Source: Gordonia jinhuaensis (lineage in GTDB: Bacteria; Actinomycetota; Actinomycetes; Mycobacteriales; Mycobacteriaceae). Taken from it: a stretch of 64,000 nt of DNA. The position numbers and the translations under genes are program-made. Positions within the stretch are counted from its first letter, which is position 1. Each line of letters begins with the position of its first letter. The stretch lies in assembly GCF_014639795.1 (NCBI RefSeq), contig NZ_BMGC01000005.1, positions 62,001 to 126,000 on the forward strand, written 5' to 3'. Below are positions 41,260 to 53,785 of this stretch, in pieces. Below the pieces are notes generated by a model that saw nothing but the letters and a program-made list of their open reading frames with translations, had not been told where the DNA came from and ran no database searches.

Positions 41260-42371
41260 GCAGGCCGCGCCGGACGAGCGGGCACCGCACAGCACCCCAG
41301 TCGGCACAGCTGGCCGTTGTCGCCGCATCCCAGTGAGCTGAGATCACCAGCGCCCGAGGCGTACTCGCCGATCAGATCGGCGATCATCGCGATGAACCGC
41401 GGGTCGGTGCCCACCGTCGCCGCACGCACATAGGCGATCCCGAGTTCTTCGGCCCGCTCGGCCGCTTCGTTGTCGAGATCCCACACCACCTCAAGGTGGT
41501 CGGAGATGAACCCGATCGGGGCGGCGATGACCGCGGTCACCCCCTGCGCCGCAAGGGCATCGAGGTGATCGCAGATGTCGGGTTCGAGCCACGGCACCGA
41601 CGGCGGCCCCGACCGCGACTGCCACACCTGGTCATAGGATTCGTAGCCCGCCTGCGCCGCGGCCGCAGCCGACGCGCGGGCGACCTGCCTGCTGTAGAGG
41701 TGTCCGCCGTCGGCCGGTGGGCCGGCGGTGGTGTCGGCCGATATCGGGATGGAGTGCGCGGTGAACACCAGCCGGGCGTCGCCGCGCACCTCTGCGGGCA
41801 GTTCCTCGCGGGCGGCGAGGATCGCCGCGGCCGATGCGGCGAAGAACTCGGGCCGATCCCAGTATTGCGGCAGCTTCCTGAGCACCACGGCCTGCGGGCG
41901 CAGACCCGGGTGGCCGTCGGCGAGTGCGTCGACGGCACGGGCGATGTCCTCGTGGTACTGACGGCATCCGGAGTACCCGCCCCACGCGGAGGTCGGGAAC
42001 ACCAGGATGCGGCGGTGCCCGTCGGAGTACATCTGCTCGACGGTGTCCTCGGCGAACGGATGCCAGTTGCGGTTGCCGAAGTAGATCGGCAACCGCGGCC
42101 CCACCTCGTCGAGTCGCGCCGACAACGCGTCGATCATCTGACGGTTGAGGCCGTTGATCGGTGACACACCGTCGAAGTGGTAGTAGTGCTCGGCGACCGC
42201 GTCGAGTCGTTCGCGCGGGATGCCGCGACCGCGTGTGACATTCTCCAGGAACGGCATCACCTCACTGCGGTTCTCGGGCCCCCCGAAGGACAGGAACAGC
42301 ACGGCGTCGAAGGCCGCCTGCCCTGCATCCTCGATCCGATCTGTCGGTGTCGACCCGCCTGGCAGAGTCAT
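41253..42371 (-). CDS. hemH: Ferrochelatase (coproporphyrin III type, CpfC/HemH)
   Basis: This enzyme inserts iron into a porphyrin; actinobacterial members act on coproporphyrin III in the coproporphyrin-dependent haem pathway. The 372-residue protein has the metal-binding His in FTAHSIPI and a C-terminal cysteine cluster ([13 protein letters not shown]) that fits the 2Fe-2S cluster ligands of actinobacterial ferrochelatases. The ATG at 42371 overlaps the inhA stop (ATGA), so it is the last gene of a fabG1-inhA-hemH operon, as in M. tuberculosis (hemZ). Confidence 0.95.
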   Translation of the reverse strand: MTLPGGSTPTDRIEDAGQAAFDAVLFLSFGGPENRSEVMPFLENVTRGRGIPRERLDAVAEHYYHFDGVSPINGLNRQMIDALSARLDEVGPRLPIYFGNRNWHPFAEDTVEQMYSDGHRRILVFPTSAWGGYSGCRQYHEDIARAVDALADGHPGLRPQAVVLRKLPQYWDRPEFFAASAAAILAAREELPAEVRGDARLVFTAHSIPISADTTAGPPADGGHLYSRQVARASAAAAAQAGYESYDQVWQSRSGPPSVPWLEPDICDHLDALAAQGVTAVIAAPIGFISDHLEVVWDLDNEAAERAEELGIAYVRAATVGTDPRFIAMIADLIGEYASGAGDLSSLGCGDNGQLCRLGCCAVPARPARPAR

Positions 42372-43207
42372 TCTCCGGAGATGAAGTTCTCGGGGAACCA
42401 GGTGTTGTGGCTGGCGCCGCCGTCGACGTAGACGATCGAGCCGGTGCTGCCCGCCAGCCAGTCCGACATCAGCGCGCAGACGCTCTTGGCGACGACGGTC
42501 GGGTCGTTGACGTCCCAGCCGATCGGCGAGGCGCCGTCCCAGTACTCGTTGAGCATGGTGAGCTTCTTCGCGTCGTCGGTGGCGGTTCCCGAGATCGCCT
42601 TGGCGGCGAGAGTCTTGATCGGTCCTGCGGCCACCAGGTTGGAGCGGATCCGCTTGGCGTAGCCCACTTCTCGCGCAACGTAGCGGTTGACCGACTCCAG
42701 GGCGGCCTTGGCGACGCCCATCCAGTTGTAGTCGGGCATCGCGGTGCGCGGATCGAAGTCCATCCCCACGATCGAGCCGCCCTCGTTCATCACCGGCAGC
42801 ACCGCACGGGCCAGCGAGGCGTAACTCCACGCCGAGATCTGGAAGGCCCTGGCCACGTCGGGACCCGGACCCTCGAGGAATGGCACGGCGTCAGGGCCCA
42901 TCAGTGTTTTGGGGGCGAAGGCGATCGAGTGCATCACCGCATCGAGTCCCTCGGGCGCGAGCTCGGCGATCTTGTCCGACAGGGCAGCCAGATCATCCTC
43001 GTCGGTCACGTCGAGCGGGATCGCCGGCGGCACCTCGGCGGGCAGCCGCTTGGCGATCCGGTCGATCAGGCGCAGCCGCTCGGGGATGCCCGTGATGATC
43101 ACCTTCGCGCCCTGCTCCTGAGCCATCTTGGCGGTGTGGAAGGCGATCGACGCGTCGGTGATGATGCCGGTGATCAGAACAGTCTTTCCGTCGAGCAATC
43201 CGCTCAC
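42368..43207 (-). CDS. inhA: Enoyl-ACP reductase InhA
   Basis: InhA is the NADH-dependent enoyl-ACP reductase of FAS-II, needed for mycolic acid elongation and the target of isoniazid in M. tuberculosis. The 279-residue protein has the cofactor loop [11 protein letters not shown] and the catalytic Tyr and Lys in YNWMGVAK, close to the M. tuberculosis sequence. The GTG at 43207 is chosen because AGGAG lies seven bases upstream. It follows fabG1 after 136 bp and is coupled to hemH by a stop-start overlap. Confidence 0.97.
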   Translation of the reverse strand: MSGLLDGKTVLITGIITDASIAFHTAKMAQEQGAKVIITGIPERLRLIDRIAKRLPAEVPPAIPLDVTDEDDLAALSDKIAELAPEGLDAVMHSIAFAPKTLMGPDAVPFLEGPGPDVARAFQISAWSYASLARAVLPVMNEGGSIVGMDFDPRTAMPDYNWMGVAKAALESVNRYVAREVGYAKRIRSNLVAAGPIKTLAAKAISGTATDDAKKLTMLNEYWDGASPIGWDVNDPTVVAKSVCALMSDWLAGSTGSIVYVDGGASHNTWFPENFISGE

Positions 43208-43343
43208 GTGTCTACTCCTGGGTGTGGGTGGACGCTGGTCGCCGTGCACCGGATCGTCGGGTGCGGGAGGTCAGCGCGATGATGGATCTGCAATCGGTGG
43301 GAGGTGTTGAGGGTCTGAGGCCGCCACGTCCGGTGCGACAGGG

Positions 43344-45114
<1,771 letters not shown>

Positions 45115-45116
45115 CC

Positions 45117-46211
45117 TCACCTCACCCCGGCCGCGAGGCGTCGGCGGCTCGCGACGAATGCAGCGATGTCGGAGATCAAGTCGCGGTCGGTGCGCAGCCG
45201 CATGACCGGCGCCCCCGCTCCGCGCAGCGAACGGTCGACCGCCGCCTGATGTCGCGACGCTGCGACGGCGAAATCGTGGCGGAGCTTCTCGGTCAACATC
45301 ACCTCACGGACCTGGCCGGATTCGGCATCCCGGAGAACCACCTCGCCGACGTCGGGTAGCTCGAGATCGCGTGGGTCGAGTACTTCGACCGCGAGGAGTT
45401 CGTGGTGGGCGCCGATCGCGCGCAGCGGGCGGTCCCAGTCGATGGGCCCGAGGAAATCACTTATGACCACGGCCAGGCCGTGACGGCGTTGCGGGCGGCG
45501 CAGCGCCTCGAGACCTGCGGCGAGATCTCCGCGCACGCCATCGGTTCCGCGCGAGGTGGTGGCAATGGTGCGCAACACCGTGAGTGCGTGTTGACGGCCG
45601 ACACGTGCGGGCACACGGACGACCCCGTCGCCGGTGGTGATGATCGCGCCGAGCCGGTTGCCCCCGCCCAGGGTGAGGAAGGCGATGGCCGCCGCCGCGG
45701 CGACCGCGACATCACGTTTGGTGGTCCGTGCGGTACCGAAGTCCATACTCGCCGACATGTCGACGACCAGCCACGTCTCGAGTTCGCGGTCGGCGATCAT
45801 CTGGCGGACGTGGGGATGGGTCGTACGTGCGGTCACCGACCAGTCCATCCGGCGCACGTCGTCGCCGGGCTGATAGGCCCGCGACTCCCCCGCCTCGCTG
45901 CCGGGGCCGGGGATCAGGCCGAGATGCTCGCCCTGCAGCATGCCGTCGAGCTTGCGCCGGACGGTGAGCTCGAGGGTGCGCAGTGCAGCCGCGAGACCGG
46001 GATCGGTCAGGGTGCCGTGTGCGAAGGAGGGGGTGCCCGCCGCGTCACCGGCCGCAGACGTCTGCGACCGGTCGGTGGACGTGCCCGATCGGGAGTCGGC
46101 CGCGGCCGACGTCGGCGAGGCGGACTTCGGTGTGGATGAACCCGATCGGGGGAAGCGGTCGACGAGCGCCGACACCCAGTCACCGACGGTGCGCTTGTGG
46201 GATTCGGGCAT
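45117..46211 (-). CDS. DUF58-family protein (Rv1480-like)
   Basis: The 364-residue protein has a Ser/Thr/Asp-rich N-terminus of about 65 residues, then the DUF58 core with the signature segment GEHLGLIPGPGSEAGESRAY-type motif and RRMDWSVTARTTHP. A degenerate VWA-like fold follows (LVVDMSASMDFGT), with a partial metal site. It is the middle member of a MoxR-DUF58-VWA set; in other bacteria such sets help assemble or chaperone membrane or cell-wall proteins. The gene starts two bases after the MoxR stop region. Confidence 0.92.
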   Translation of the reverse strand: MPESHKRTVGDWVSALVDRFPRSGSSTPKSASPTSAAADSRSGTSTDRSQTSAAGDAAGTPSFAHGTLTDPGLAAALRTLELTVRRKLDGMLQGEHLGLIPGPGSEAGESRAYQPGDDVRRMDWSVTARTTHPHVRQMIADRELETWLVVDMSASMDFGTARTTKRDVAVAAAAAIAFLTLGGGNRLGAIITTGDGVVRVPARVGRQHALTVLRTIATTSRGTDGVRGDLAAGLEALRRPQRRHGLAVVISDFLGPIDWDRPLRAIGAHHELLAVEVLDPRDLELPDVGEVVLRDAESGQVREVMLTEKLRHDFAVAASRHQAAVDRSLRGAGAPVMRLRTDRDLISDIAAFVASRRRLAAGVR

Positions 46212-46212
46212 G

Positions 46213-47496
46213 TCAGCGCGGCGGCTGGCCCGGGTTCTGCCTGACCGCACCCTGCGGCGGCTGCTGCGGACCACTCGGGGTCATGGTGCCCTGCTGGGGC
46301 GGTGGGCCGTAGGGCGGCTGTCCACCCGATCGAGGACCGGCGGGCTGCTGCGGTCCGCGCTGCGCGGGGATCGGCTGACCGACCGGCATCTGCGGCGGCG
46401 CATATCCTGGGCGCGGGGCACCCGCCGGTGCCTGAGGTGCCGGCCCCTGACCGGTGGGCATCGGACCCGCGGGGTTGACCGGCGTCGAGGTGACCTGGGG
46501 TAGCCCGACGGTCTGCAGCACCCGCGTGATGACGGCGTCGGCGTCCACCTCGTCGGCCAGCGCGTCATAGCTGAGCACCAGGCGGTGACGCAGGACATCG
46601 GGGATCACCGAGAGCACATCCTGAGGGATCACATAGTCGCGGCCGCGGACGAGCGCCAGCGCCCGAGCGGCGGCGATGATGCCGAGTGTCGCACGGGGTG
46701 ACGCGCCGTAGGACAGCCAGGACGCGACATCGTTCATGCCGAGTTCGGCGGGGTGGCGGGTGGCGTTGATGACGCGCACCACGTAATCGACGAGGGCGTG
46801 GTGCACGAAGACGTTGGCCGCGACCTTCTGCAGCCGGATCATCGTCTCCGGGTCGAGGACCTGATTCGGCTCGGGAACGGAGTTGCCCATCCGATAGACG
46901 ATCTCGCGCTCCTCCTCGACGGAGGGGTAGTCGACGACGACCTTGAACAGGAAGCGGTCGCGCTGAGCCTCGGGGAGCGGGTACACGCCCTCGTTCTCGA
47001 TGGGGTTCTGGGTGGCCATCACCAAGAACGGGGCCGGGATCGGGTAGGTCACACCGCCGATCGACACCTGCCGTTCGGCCATCACCTCCAGCAACGCCGA
47101 CTGCACCTTGGCCGGGGCACGGTTGATCTCGTCGGCGAGCAGGAAGTTCGCGAACACCGGCCCGAGCTCGGTGTCGAATTCCTCGCGCCCCTGGCGGTAG
47201 ATGCGGGTGCCCAGCAGGTCGGTGGGAACCAGGTCGGGGGTGAACTGCACGCGGGAGAAGCTGCCGCCGATCACCTTCGCATAGGTTTCGACTGCCAGGG
47301 TCTTCGCGACGCCGGGAACACCCTCGAGCAGCACATGTCCGCGAGCGAGCAGGCCCACGAGGATCCGTTCGATCAGCTCATCCTGTCCCACGATCACACG
47401 CTTGACCTCGAACATCACCCGTTCGAGCAACGCGATGTCGGAGTCGGCGACGATGTCGTGACCGGTATCGGAGCCTTCACCCTGCGCTGTCGACAC
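46213..47496 (-). CDS. moxR1: MoxR-family AAA+ ATPase (Rv1479-like)
   Basis: This 427-residue ATPase is the energy component of the MoxR-DUF58-VWA set. Walker A is GVPGVAKT, Walker B LLADEINRAP, and the sensor segment MATQNPIENEG is intact. The last 90 residues are Pro/Gln/Gly-rich and disordered, an extension not essential to the fold. The GTG at 47496 is chosen because gaaggga lies six bases upstream. A RipA-like peptidoglycan hydrolase is encoded upstream, as in M. tuberculosis (Rv1477-Rv1481), though only one NlpC/P60 gene is found here rather than two. Confidence 0.94.
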   Translation of the reverse strand: MSTAQGEGSDTGHDIVADSDIALLERVMFEVKRVIVGQDELIERILVGLLARGHVLLEGVPGVAKTLAVETYAKVIGGSFSRVQFTPDLVPTDLLGTRIYRQGREEFDTELGPVFANFLLADEINRAPAKVQSALLEVMAERQVSIGGVTYPIPAPFLVMATQNPIENEGVYPLPEAQRDRFLFKVVVDYPSVEEEREIVYRMGNSVPEPNQVLDPETMIRLQKVAANVFVHHALVDYVVRVINATRHPAELGMNDVASWLSYGASPRATLGIIAAARALALVRGRDYVIPQDVLSVIPDVLRHRLVLSYDALADEVDADAVITRVLQTVGLPQVTSTPVNPAGPMPTGQGPAPQAPAGAPRPGYAPPQMPVGQPIPAQRGPQQPAGPRSGGQPPYGPPPQQGTMTPSGPQQPPQGAVRQNPGQPPR

Positions 47497-47685
47497 GCGC
47501 TTCCCTTCAGTCGTGGATTGTGCGAACACGAGACTAGTCGTCGGTGTTCCTCAGACGCCACAACCGGTGTCCGCCGCGGCGCCGGACCCGGATCACCCCG
47601 AGTCGGTCCGAGGACCGTGCCACCGCACGACGAGCGAGTCCGTGGGACGAGGACGGTGCGGACAGATGTCGCCGCCCGTCGGGAG

Positions 47686-49395
47686 TCACAGCATGCGCAC
47701 CACGTAGGGCATGGCGCCGGCCGTGCGGAGTGCGGAGATCTTGACGACGTCACCGGACTCGGGTGCCTCGATCATCTGGTTGTTCCCCAGATACAGCGCC
47801 ACGTGCTCGCTGGCATTGGGGCCGTAGAAGATCATGTCGCCGCGCTGCATATCCGATAGCGGGACGTGCGGACCCGAGGTGTACTGGTAGCCGGTGTAGT
47901 GCGGCAACGAGATCCCCACCGCCGCGAAGGCGTAGATCATCAGCCCCGAGCAGTCGAAGCCGATCTTGTTGTAGTCGCCGTAACTGTCGGCGACGCCGCC
48001 GTCGTGGATGCCCAGGGTCGGACCATCGGCATCGCCGCCGCCCCACGCGTAGGGCACTCCGAGCTGCGACTCGGCCCGGTTGATCACCATCTCGATACCC
48101 GCCGAGCCGGTGACCGTCGGCGTGTCACTGCTCGAGTCCGAATCCGAGGTGGAGTCCCCGTCGGGGGTGGTGGCCGCGGCACTGTCCGACGTATCCGAGC
48201 TTCCCGAGTTCTGGATCGCGGTGACCAACGCCGCGAGGATCGACTCCGCACCGTCGACAGCCACCTGGACGGCGACCTTGCCGGCCGCGGCCATCGCCTG
48301 TTGCTGGGCGGCCTGCGGATCGGGGCCGACCTGTGCGGCTGCGGGCGTCGATGCCGGGACGCCCGGACCGGCCGGTGCACCCGGCGCCGGAACCGCGACA
48401 GCAGCCGCGCCCGCCGGTCCGGATGCCGACGGCGCCTGCGCGGCCGGCTGTGACGGGCTGGTGGCAGCTGGGTTGGGACTGGCTGGGGTGGGATTGGTCG
48501 GGTTGGGATTAGTCGGGGTGGAATTGGCTGGGGTGGTATCGCTTCCGCCGGGAGCGGCGGCGACGCCAGAGGCCGCGCGCAGCATGTTCAGACGTTGTTG
48601 TGCGGCGTCCCGGGCCGAGATCAGCGACGCCCGCTTCTGCTGTTCGGTCTTCAGTGCGTCGAGAGCTTCGGTGATCGCGCCGAGTGCGTCGTTCTTGCGC
48701 GCGGCCGCGGTGCCGGCCGCCTGGACGGCCTGCCTGCGGGTGGCCTCGGCGGCGGCGGCCTTGTTGGCCTGCTCGTTGCGCTGGCGAGTGAGCGCGTCGA
48801 TGGTGGCCTGCTGCTGGCGTCCGAGCTGGTCGATGACCGACGCGCGGTCGAGCACCGAGTCGGGGTCCGACGTCGAGAGATAGTTGGTCATCGAGGTCGT
48901 CGTCCCGCCGTGGACATACGCCGAGCGCATCAGCTCGTCGAACTTGTGTTGGGCCGCGGCGACCGCGCCGTCGGCCGCGTGCAACGAGTTCTGCGCACCG
49001 TCGGCGGCCACGGTGGCCAGACGCCGCGCGGTGAGGGCGTTCTGGTAGTCGATGACCGCGCGGTTGACCGTCTGGCGCTTGATGGCGACGGTGCTGTCGA
49101 GGTCGGCCAGGGTCTGGTCGGTGTCGGCGATCTTGTTGATCAGTCCGGCGATCCCACCCTCGCCGCCGGGCGACTCGGGCCGGGGCGTGGCGGCGGCCTG
49201 CGGACCTCCGAAGGCACCGATCATCCCGGCGATGACCACCACGACGGTGGCCGATGAGATTCGCTGCAGTGTTTGCGACCGGCGCGCTGACGCGCGCGTT
49301 CGCCCTCCTGCATCGGTGTTCGGTGGTGCTTCTTCGGTCGGCGGGCGGCCTCGTCGGGCCGCACGAGGCCATCGAGCAGTCGAACGTCGCGTCAC
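47686..49395 (-). CDS. ripA: NlpC/P60 peptidoglycan endopeptidase, RipA-like
   Basis: This exported hydrolase cleaves peptidoglycan stem peptides and is probably needed for daughter-cell separation. The 569-residue protein has a basic N-terminus, a signal/anchor helix (SSATVVVVIAGMIGAFG), a long coiled-coil region, a Pro/Ala/Asn-rich linker with TNPNPTNPTPASPN repeats, and a C-terminal NlpC/P60 domain with Cys482, His531 and Glu543 as catalytic residues. The GTG at 49395 follows gagggag at seven bases. A perfect 16-bp hairpin lies in the leader. The ripB paralogue of M. tuberculosis is absent. Confidence 0.92.
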   Translation of the reverse strand: MTRRSTARWPRAARRGRPPTEEAPPNTDAGGRTRASARRSQTLQRISSATVVVVIAGMIGAFGGPQAAATPRPESPGGEGGIAGLINKIADTDQTLADLDSTVAIKRQTVNRAVIDYQNALTARRLATVAADGAQNSLHAADGAVAAAQHKFDELMRSAYVHGGTTTSMTNYLSTSDPDSVLDRASVIDQLGRQQQATIDALTRQRNEQANKAAAAEATRRQAVQAAGTAAARKNDALGAITEALDALKTEQQKRASLISARDAAQQRLNMLRAASGVAAAPGGSDTTPANSTPTNPNPTNPTPASPNPAATSPSQPAAQAPSASGPAGAAAVAVPAPGAPAGPGVPASTPAAAQVGPDPQAAQQQAMAAAGKVAVQVAVDGAESILAALVTAIQNSGSSDTSDSAAATTPDGDSTSDSDSSSDTPTVTGSAGIEMVINRAESQLGVPYAWGGGDADGPTLGIHDGGVADSYGDYNKIGFDCSGLMIYAFAAVGISLPHYTGYQYTSGPHVPLSDMQRGDMIFYGPNASEHVALYLGNNQMIEAPESGDVVKISALRTAGAMPYVVRML

Positions 49396-49724
49396 TTGCT
49401 GACTCCCTCGCGGGTCGGCACGCGATGCCGTCGGCCTCGTACCAGGCCGACGGCATCGCATGACGTGCACTGTGCGTCGGTCGCGTCTGTCACACCGACT
49501 TACGGATGCCCCGGAGGTGAGCAACTTCCCCATTGACACCAACCGAGACACCAGAACCGTACGCCACATTCGTACCTGAAGAAACATGGACCACGAATTA
49601 CAACAACGTGATTACCAGCGGAAATGCGGAGAAACCGACATGTGAGAACCCGGCCGACCAGTGGTCTGCCGGGTGAGTGCGGTGAGGGTGACGGCGGTGT
49701 CGCCCGCAGCCGTCACGAGCGGGT
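49396..49724. other. Intergenic region upstream of ripA
   Basis: This 329-bp stretch holds no gene. It contains the ripA ribosome binding site, the 16-bp hairpin at 49422-49459 and an AT-richer part (about 49520-49620) that probably includes the promoter. I checked for the c-di-AMP (ydaO) riboswitch found before some actinobacterial cell-wall hydrolase genes and could not see its conserved core. Confidence 0.6.
49422..49459. promoter_or_regulatory. Perfect 16-bp inverted repeat in ripA leader
   Basis: GCGATGCCGTCGGCCT (49422-49437) pairs exactly with its complement (49444-49459) across a six-base loop. The base lies 27 nt from the ripA start and about 13 nt from its ribosome binding site. 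It may control termination, mRNA stability or translation. Confidence 0.6.
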
Positions 49725-50438
49725 TCAGGGGCCGGTCGACTCGCTGCCGCTCGGCGTGGTGCCGGTCTGGGCGCTGCTCGGTTCGCTGTCCGTGCGTGGC
49801 ACGTCGGCTCGTATCCCCCGCTGACCACGACGTTCGACGACCGGATCAGCCTCGCCGAGGTCGGCGCCGCGGTCGGCCTCGGTTCCGTCGTCGACCGAGG
49901 CGTCTGGCGACGACTTGCGACGGTTGCGCAACTGGGTGAATCGGGCGATCACCGCGCCGATGACCACCACCACGATCAGCACGAGGGTGATCGCAGTCCA
50001 CGACACCTGGTCGGAGGTGATGCGATCCACATAGGTGTTGGCCGCCTGCGACGGAGTGCTGACCGGGAGATTGTCACGAGCCTGCTCGAGTGTGACGCGA
50101 GAGAAGTCGTCGGAGGCCGATCCGAGGTCATTGGGTCCGAAGACGACGACGGTGCCGCCGGTGTGTTTCTGCAGTTCGGTGGCGATGTCGCGATAGCTGG
50201 TCGATCCGTACTGCTCGGAGAGGACCACGAAGTAGATGTCATGGCCCTTGGCGCGGGCGGTGGCGACGGCGTGTTCGAGTGCGGCTGTCTCGTCGTCGGG
50301 CGCCGAGACATGTGTCGCCCGCAGCTGCGCCTCGATGGCCGGGAGATCGACCGAGGCGGGCACGACCATCGGGAACGGCCCGAGCGTGTGCGCGGCCGTG
50401 GATGCGGACCATCCCGCGAGTTCGCGCGTCGGCGTCAT
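49725..50438 (-). CDS. DUF6676-family membrane protein (Rv1476-like)
   Basis: The 237-residue protein has an N-terminal soluble domain (residues 1-140, segment DIYFVVLSEQYGSTSYRDIATEL) that resembles TPM-like domains, one membrane helix (TAITLVLIVVVVIGAVIARF) and a charged C-terminal tail. Function is unknown. It is always near acn and ripA in Mycobacteriales. The ATG at 50438 follows ggaaagg at moderate spacing. Confidence 0.82.
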   Translation of the reverse strand: MTPTRELAGWSASTAAHTLGPFPMVVPASVDLPAIEAQLRATHVSAPDDETAALEHAVATARAKGHDIYFVVLSEQYGSTSYRDIATELQKHTGGTVVVFGPNDLGSASDDFSRVTLEQARDNLPVSTPSQAANTYVDRITSDQVSWTAITLVLIVVVVIGAVIARFTQLRNRRKSSPDASVDDGTEADRGADLGEADPVVERRGQRGIRADVPRTDSEPSSAQTGTTPSGSESTGP

Positions 50439-50592
50439 CTCGACCGGCCTTTCCACTTCAGCTGACTCGTTGGGGCGAGGACTCGGCGGTTGCGGGGATC
50501 CGGCGGTGGGCAGATCGGGCGCAACGGACCGCACGAGCGCCACAAGAACCTACCTCAGAGGGAGACGTCCGATCGCACCCCACACCCGGCCC

Positions 50593-50620
50593 GTCGCCGC
50601 TCTGTTGTCGCCGCTCTGTT
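50593..50620. repeat. 14-bp tandem repeat, two copies, upstream of acnA
   Basis: gtcgccgctctgtt occurs at 50593 and 50607, followed by a partial copy gtcgcc. Confidence 0.85.
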
Positions 50621-50734
50621 GTCGCCCCGACGTGGTTGCGGCGCCGATGGCCGACCAATGCCCGTCCGTCGCCCACCGGTGGTGCGCTTTTGAAGTAGCG
50701 TCGACAGCGACTCCCGCGTGGCCCCGTGTGCCAT

Positions 50735-50752
50735 ACAGTACGGACGTACTGT
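50735..50752. promoter_or_regulatory. AcnR operator and acnA promoter
   Basis: ACAGTACGGACGTACTGT is a perfect 7-bp inverted repeat with a 4-bp spacer. It fits the Corynebacterium glutamicum AcnR site pattern CAGnACnnnnGTACTG. The -10 element TAAGCT follows directly at 50753-50758, so a bound repressor would block polymerase. The acnR gene lies just downstream of acnA. Confidence 0.8.
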
Positions 50753-50940
50753 TAAGCTGGTGACCATGCGCCTGTCAGGGCGGGACGTTCTCATCTCGAC
50801 CGCGCACCCGGCAGCTCCGGTTGACCGCGGCGCCGTGCGAGAACCCGTCCCCCGCCCCGAGGAGCAGCACCGGTTCCAGCCTTCCGGTGCACAACAGCCC
50901 ACCGGCATCGCATGGCCGGTAACACAGAGTGGAGTTGGAA

Positions 50941-53742
50941 GTGAGCATTGATTCCTTTGGTGCCAAGGGCACCTTGGAAGTCGGCGACAAGTCCTACGAG
51001 ATCTACCGGCTCAACGCCGTCAAGGGCACCGAGAAGCTGCCCTACGCACTGAAGGTGCTGGCCGAAAACCTGCTGCGCACCGAGGACGGTGCCAACATCA
51101 CCACTGAGCACATCAACGCCATTGCCAACTGGGATCCCTCGGCACAGCCGAGCATCGAGATCCAGTTCACGCCGGCGCGCGTCATCATGCAGGACTTCAC
51201 AGGTGTGCCGTGTGTGGTCGACCTCGCCACCATGCGCGATGCGGTGAAGTCGCTCGGTGGCGATCCCGACAAGGTCAACCCCCTCGCGCCCGCCGAGATG
51301 GTCATCGACCACTCGGTCATCATCGAGGCCTTCGGCAACGCGCAGGCCTTCGAGCGCAACGTGGAGATCGAGTACCAGCGCAACGAGGAGCGCTACAAGT
51401 TCCTGCGGTGGGGCCAGGGCGCCTTCGACGACTTCCGCGTGGTTCCGCCGGGCACCGGCATCGTCCACCAGGTCAACATCGAGCACCTGGCGCGCTCGAT
51501 CATGGTTCGTGACGGCGTCGCCTATCCCGACACCTGCATCGGAACCGACTCGCACACCACCATGGAGAACGGCCTCGGCGTTCTCGGCTGGGGCGTCGGC
51601 GGTATCGAGGCCGAGGCCGCGATGCTGGGCCAGCCCGTCTCGATGCTGATCCCCCGCGTGGTCGGCTTCAAGCTGACCGGTGCCACCAAGCCGGGCGTCA
51701 CCGCCACCGACGTGGTCCTCACCATCACCGACATGCTGCGCAAGCACGGTGTGGTCGGCAAGTTCGTGGAGTTCTACGGCAACGGTGTGGCCGAGGTGCC
51801 GCTGGCCAACCGCGCCACCATCGGCAACATGAGCCCGGAGTTCGGTTCCACCTGCGCGATCTTCCCGATCGACGGCGAGACCATCAACTACCTCAAGCTC
51901 ACCGGCCGCCCGCAGGAGACGCTCGACCTCGTCGAGGCGTATGCCAAGGAGCAGGGCATGTGGCTGGAGAAGGATGCCGCCGAGGCCCAGTATTCGGAGT
52001 ACATGGAGCTCGATCTGTCGACGGTGGTCCCCTCGATCGCCGGCCCGAAGCGTCCGCAGGACCGCATCGAGCTGTGGGATGCCAAGAACGCGTTCCGCAA
52101 GGACATCCACAACTACGTCGAAGAGGGCAACACACCGGCCTATACGCAGGTCGACGAGGCCGAAGCCGAGAGCTTCCCCGCTTCCGACGCGCCGGCGCTG
52201 TCGTTCGCCGAGGACGATTCGGTGATCCCGCTGCACGACGCCTCACAGCGTGCCGAGGGTCGCCCGACCAAGCCGGTGAAGGTCTCCTCCCCCGAGCGCG
52301 GCGACATGATCCTCGATCACGGCATCGTGACCATCGCCTCGATCACCAGCTGCACCAACACCTCCAACCCGTCTGTCATGCTCGGCGCGGGCCTGCTCGC
52401 GAAGAAGGCCGTCGAGAAGGGTCTCACCCAGAAACCGTGGGTGAAGACCTCGATGGCTCCGGGTTCGCAGGTCGTCACCGGGTACTACGACAAGGCAGGA
52501 CTGTGGCCGTACCTGGAGAAGCTCGGCTTCTTCCTGGTGGGCTATGGCTGCACCACCTGCATCGGCAACTCGGGCCCGCTGCCCGAGGAGATCTCCAAGG
52601 CGATCAACGACAACGATCTGACCGCCACCGCGGTGCTGTCGGGTAACCGCAACTTCGAGGGTCGCATCAACCCCGACGTGAAGATGAACTACCTCGCTTC
52701 GCCGCCGCTGGTCATCGCCTACGCGCTGGCGGGCACGATGGACTTCGACTTCGAGAACGACGCCCTGGGCACCGACGCCGACGGCAACGAGGTGTTCCTG
52801 AAGGACATCTGGCCGACCAACGAGGAGATCGCGCAGACGATCTCGAGCTCGATCAGCCCCGAGCAGTACGCCGAGGATTACGCGGACGTGTTCAAGGGTG
52901 ACGAGCGCTGGCGCGGACTGCCCACCCCCGACGGCAAGACCTTCGAGTGGGACGACGAGTCGACCTACGTGCGCAAGCCTCCGTACTTCGACGGCATGAA
53001 GCTCGAGGCAGACCCGGTCACCGACATCACCGGCGCGCGTGTGCTCGCCAAGCTCGGCGACTCGGTCACCACCGACCACATCTCCCCCGCCTCGACGATC
53101 AAGCCCGGTACTCCCGCCGCGCAGTATCTCGACGCACACGGTGTGGCCCGCAAGGATTACAACTCGCTCGGTGCCCGTCGCGGCAACCACGAGGTGATGA
53201 TCCGGTCGACCTTCGGCAACATCCGCCTGCAGAACCAGCTGGTCGACGTCGCGGGTGGTTACACCCGTGACTTCACCCAGGACGGTGCGCCGCAGTCGTT
53301 CATCTACGACGCCGCGCAGAACTACGCGAAGGCCGGCACTCCGCTGGTCGTTCTCGGTGGTAAGGAGTACGGCACCGGCAGCTCGCGTGACTGGGCCGCC
53401 AAGGGCACCAGCCTGCTGGGCGTCAAGGCCGTCATCACCGAGAGCTTCGAGCGCATCCACCGCTCCAACCTCATCGGTATGGGTGTCATCCCGCTGCAGT
53501 TCCCCGAGGGCGAGTCGCACAAGTCGCTGGGCCTCGACGGCACCGAGACCTTCGACATCACCGGTATCGCTGAACTCAACAAGGGCACCACGCCCAAGAC
53601 GGTTCACGTGACCGCCACCAAGGAGGACGGCTCGAAGGTGGAGTTCGATGCCAAGGTGCGCATCGACACCCCCGGTGAGGCGGACTACTACCGCAACGGC
53701 GGCATCCTGCAGTACGTGCTGCGCAACATGATCGCCGAGTGA
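50941..53742 (+). CDS. acnA: Aconitate hydratase
   Basis: Aconitase isomerises citrate to isocitrate in the TCA cycle, using a 4Fe-4S cluster. The 933-residue protein has the cluster cysteines in [11 protein letters not shown] and [11 protein letters not shown] and the C-terminal swivel domain with active-site segment [13 protein letters not shown]. The GTG at 50941 is preferred because GGAG lies seven bases upstream; a GTG four codons earlier is also open. Expression is probably controlled by AcnR through the operator upstream. A strong intrinsic terminator follows. Confidence 0.97.
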   Translation: MSIDSFGAKGTLEVGDKSYEIYRLNAVKGTEKLPYALKVLAENLLRTEDGANITTEHINAIANWDPSAQPSIEIQFTPARVIMQDFTGVPCVVDLATMRDAVKSLGGDPDKVNPLAPAEMVIDHSVIIEAFGNAQAFERNVEIEYQRNEERYKFLRWGQGAFDDFRVVPPGTGIVHQVNIEHLARSIMVRDGVAYPDTCIGTDSHTTMENGLGVLGWGVGGIEAEAAMLGQPVSMLIPRVVGFKLTGATKPGVTATDVVLTITDMLRKHGVVGKFVEFYGNGVAEVPLANRATIGNMSPEFGSTCAIFPIDGETINYLKLTGRPQETLDLVEAYAKEQGMWLEKDAAEAQYSEYMELDLSTVVPSIAGPKRPQDRIELWDAKNAFRKDIHNYVEEGNTPAYTQVDEAEAESFPASDAPALSFAEDDSVIPLHDASQRAEGRPTKPVKVSSPERGDMILDHGIVTIASITSCTNTSNPSVMLGAGLLAKKAVEKGLTQKPWVKTSMAPGSQVVTGYYDKAGLWPYLEKLGFFLVGYGCTTCIGNSGPLPEEISKAINDNDLTATAVLSGNRNFEGRINPDVKMNYLASPPLVIAYALAGTMDFDFENDALGTDADGNEVFLKDIWPTNEEIAQTISSSISPEQYAEDYADVFKGDERWRGLPTPDGKTFEWDDESTYVRKPPYFDGMKLEADPVTDITGARVLAKLGDSVTTDHISPASTIKPGTPAAQYLDAHGVARKDYNSLGARRGNHEVMIRSTFGNIRLQNQLVDVAGGYTRDFTQDGAPQSFIYDAAQNYAKAGTPLVVLGGKEYGTGSSRDWAAKGTSLLGVKAVITESFERIHRSNLIGMGVIPLQFPEGESHKSLGLDGTETFDITGIAELNKGTTPKTVHVTATKEDGSKVEFDAKVRIDTPGEADYYRNGGILQYVLRNMIAE

Positions 53743-53785
53743 TCTCGGGGGTCATCACACCCAGCACGCCGATGTGACGAGACAG

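Larger units (their letters stand above)
50439..50940. other. Intergenic region between Rv1476-like gene and acnA
   Basis: This 502-bp region has no convincing gene. It holds a 14-bp tandem repeat (50593-50620), the AcnR operator (50735-50752), a -10 element TAAGCT at 50753-50758 and, if transcription starts near 50765, an acnA leader of about 175 nt. The open frames seen here are short and lack ribosome binding sites. Confidence 0.6.

Noticed and set aside
49396-49640. Possible c-di-AMP (ydaO) riboswitch upstream of ripA
   Set aside because: The conserved core is not present. Only the 16-bp hairpin is found.
50718-50951. Short open frame spanning the acnA promoter region
   Set aside because: It overlaps the AcnR operator and the acnA start, has no ribosome binding site, and encodes a low-complexity peptide.
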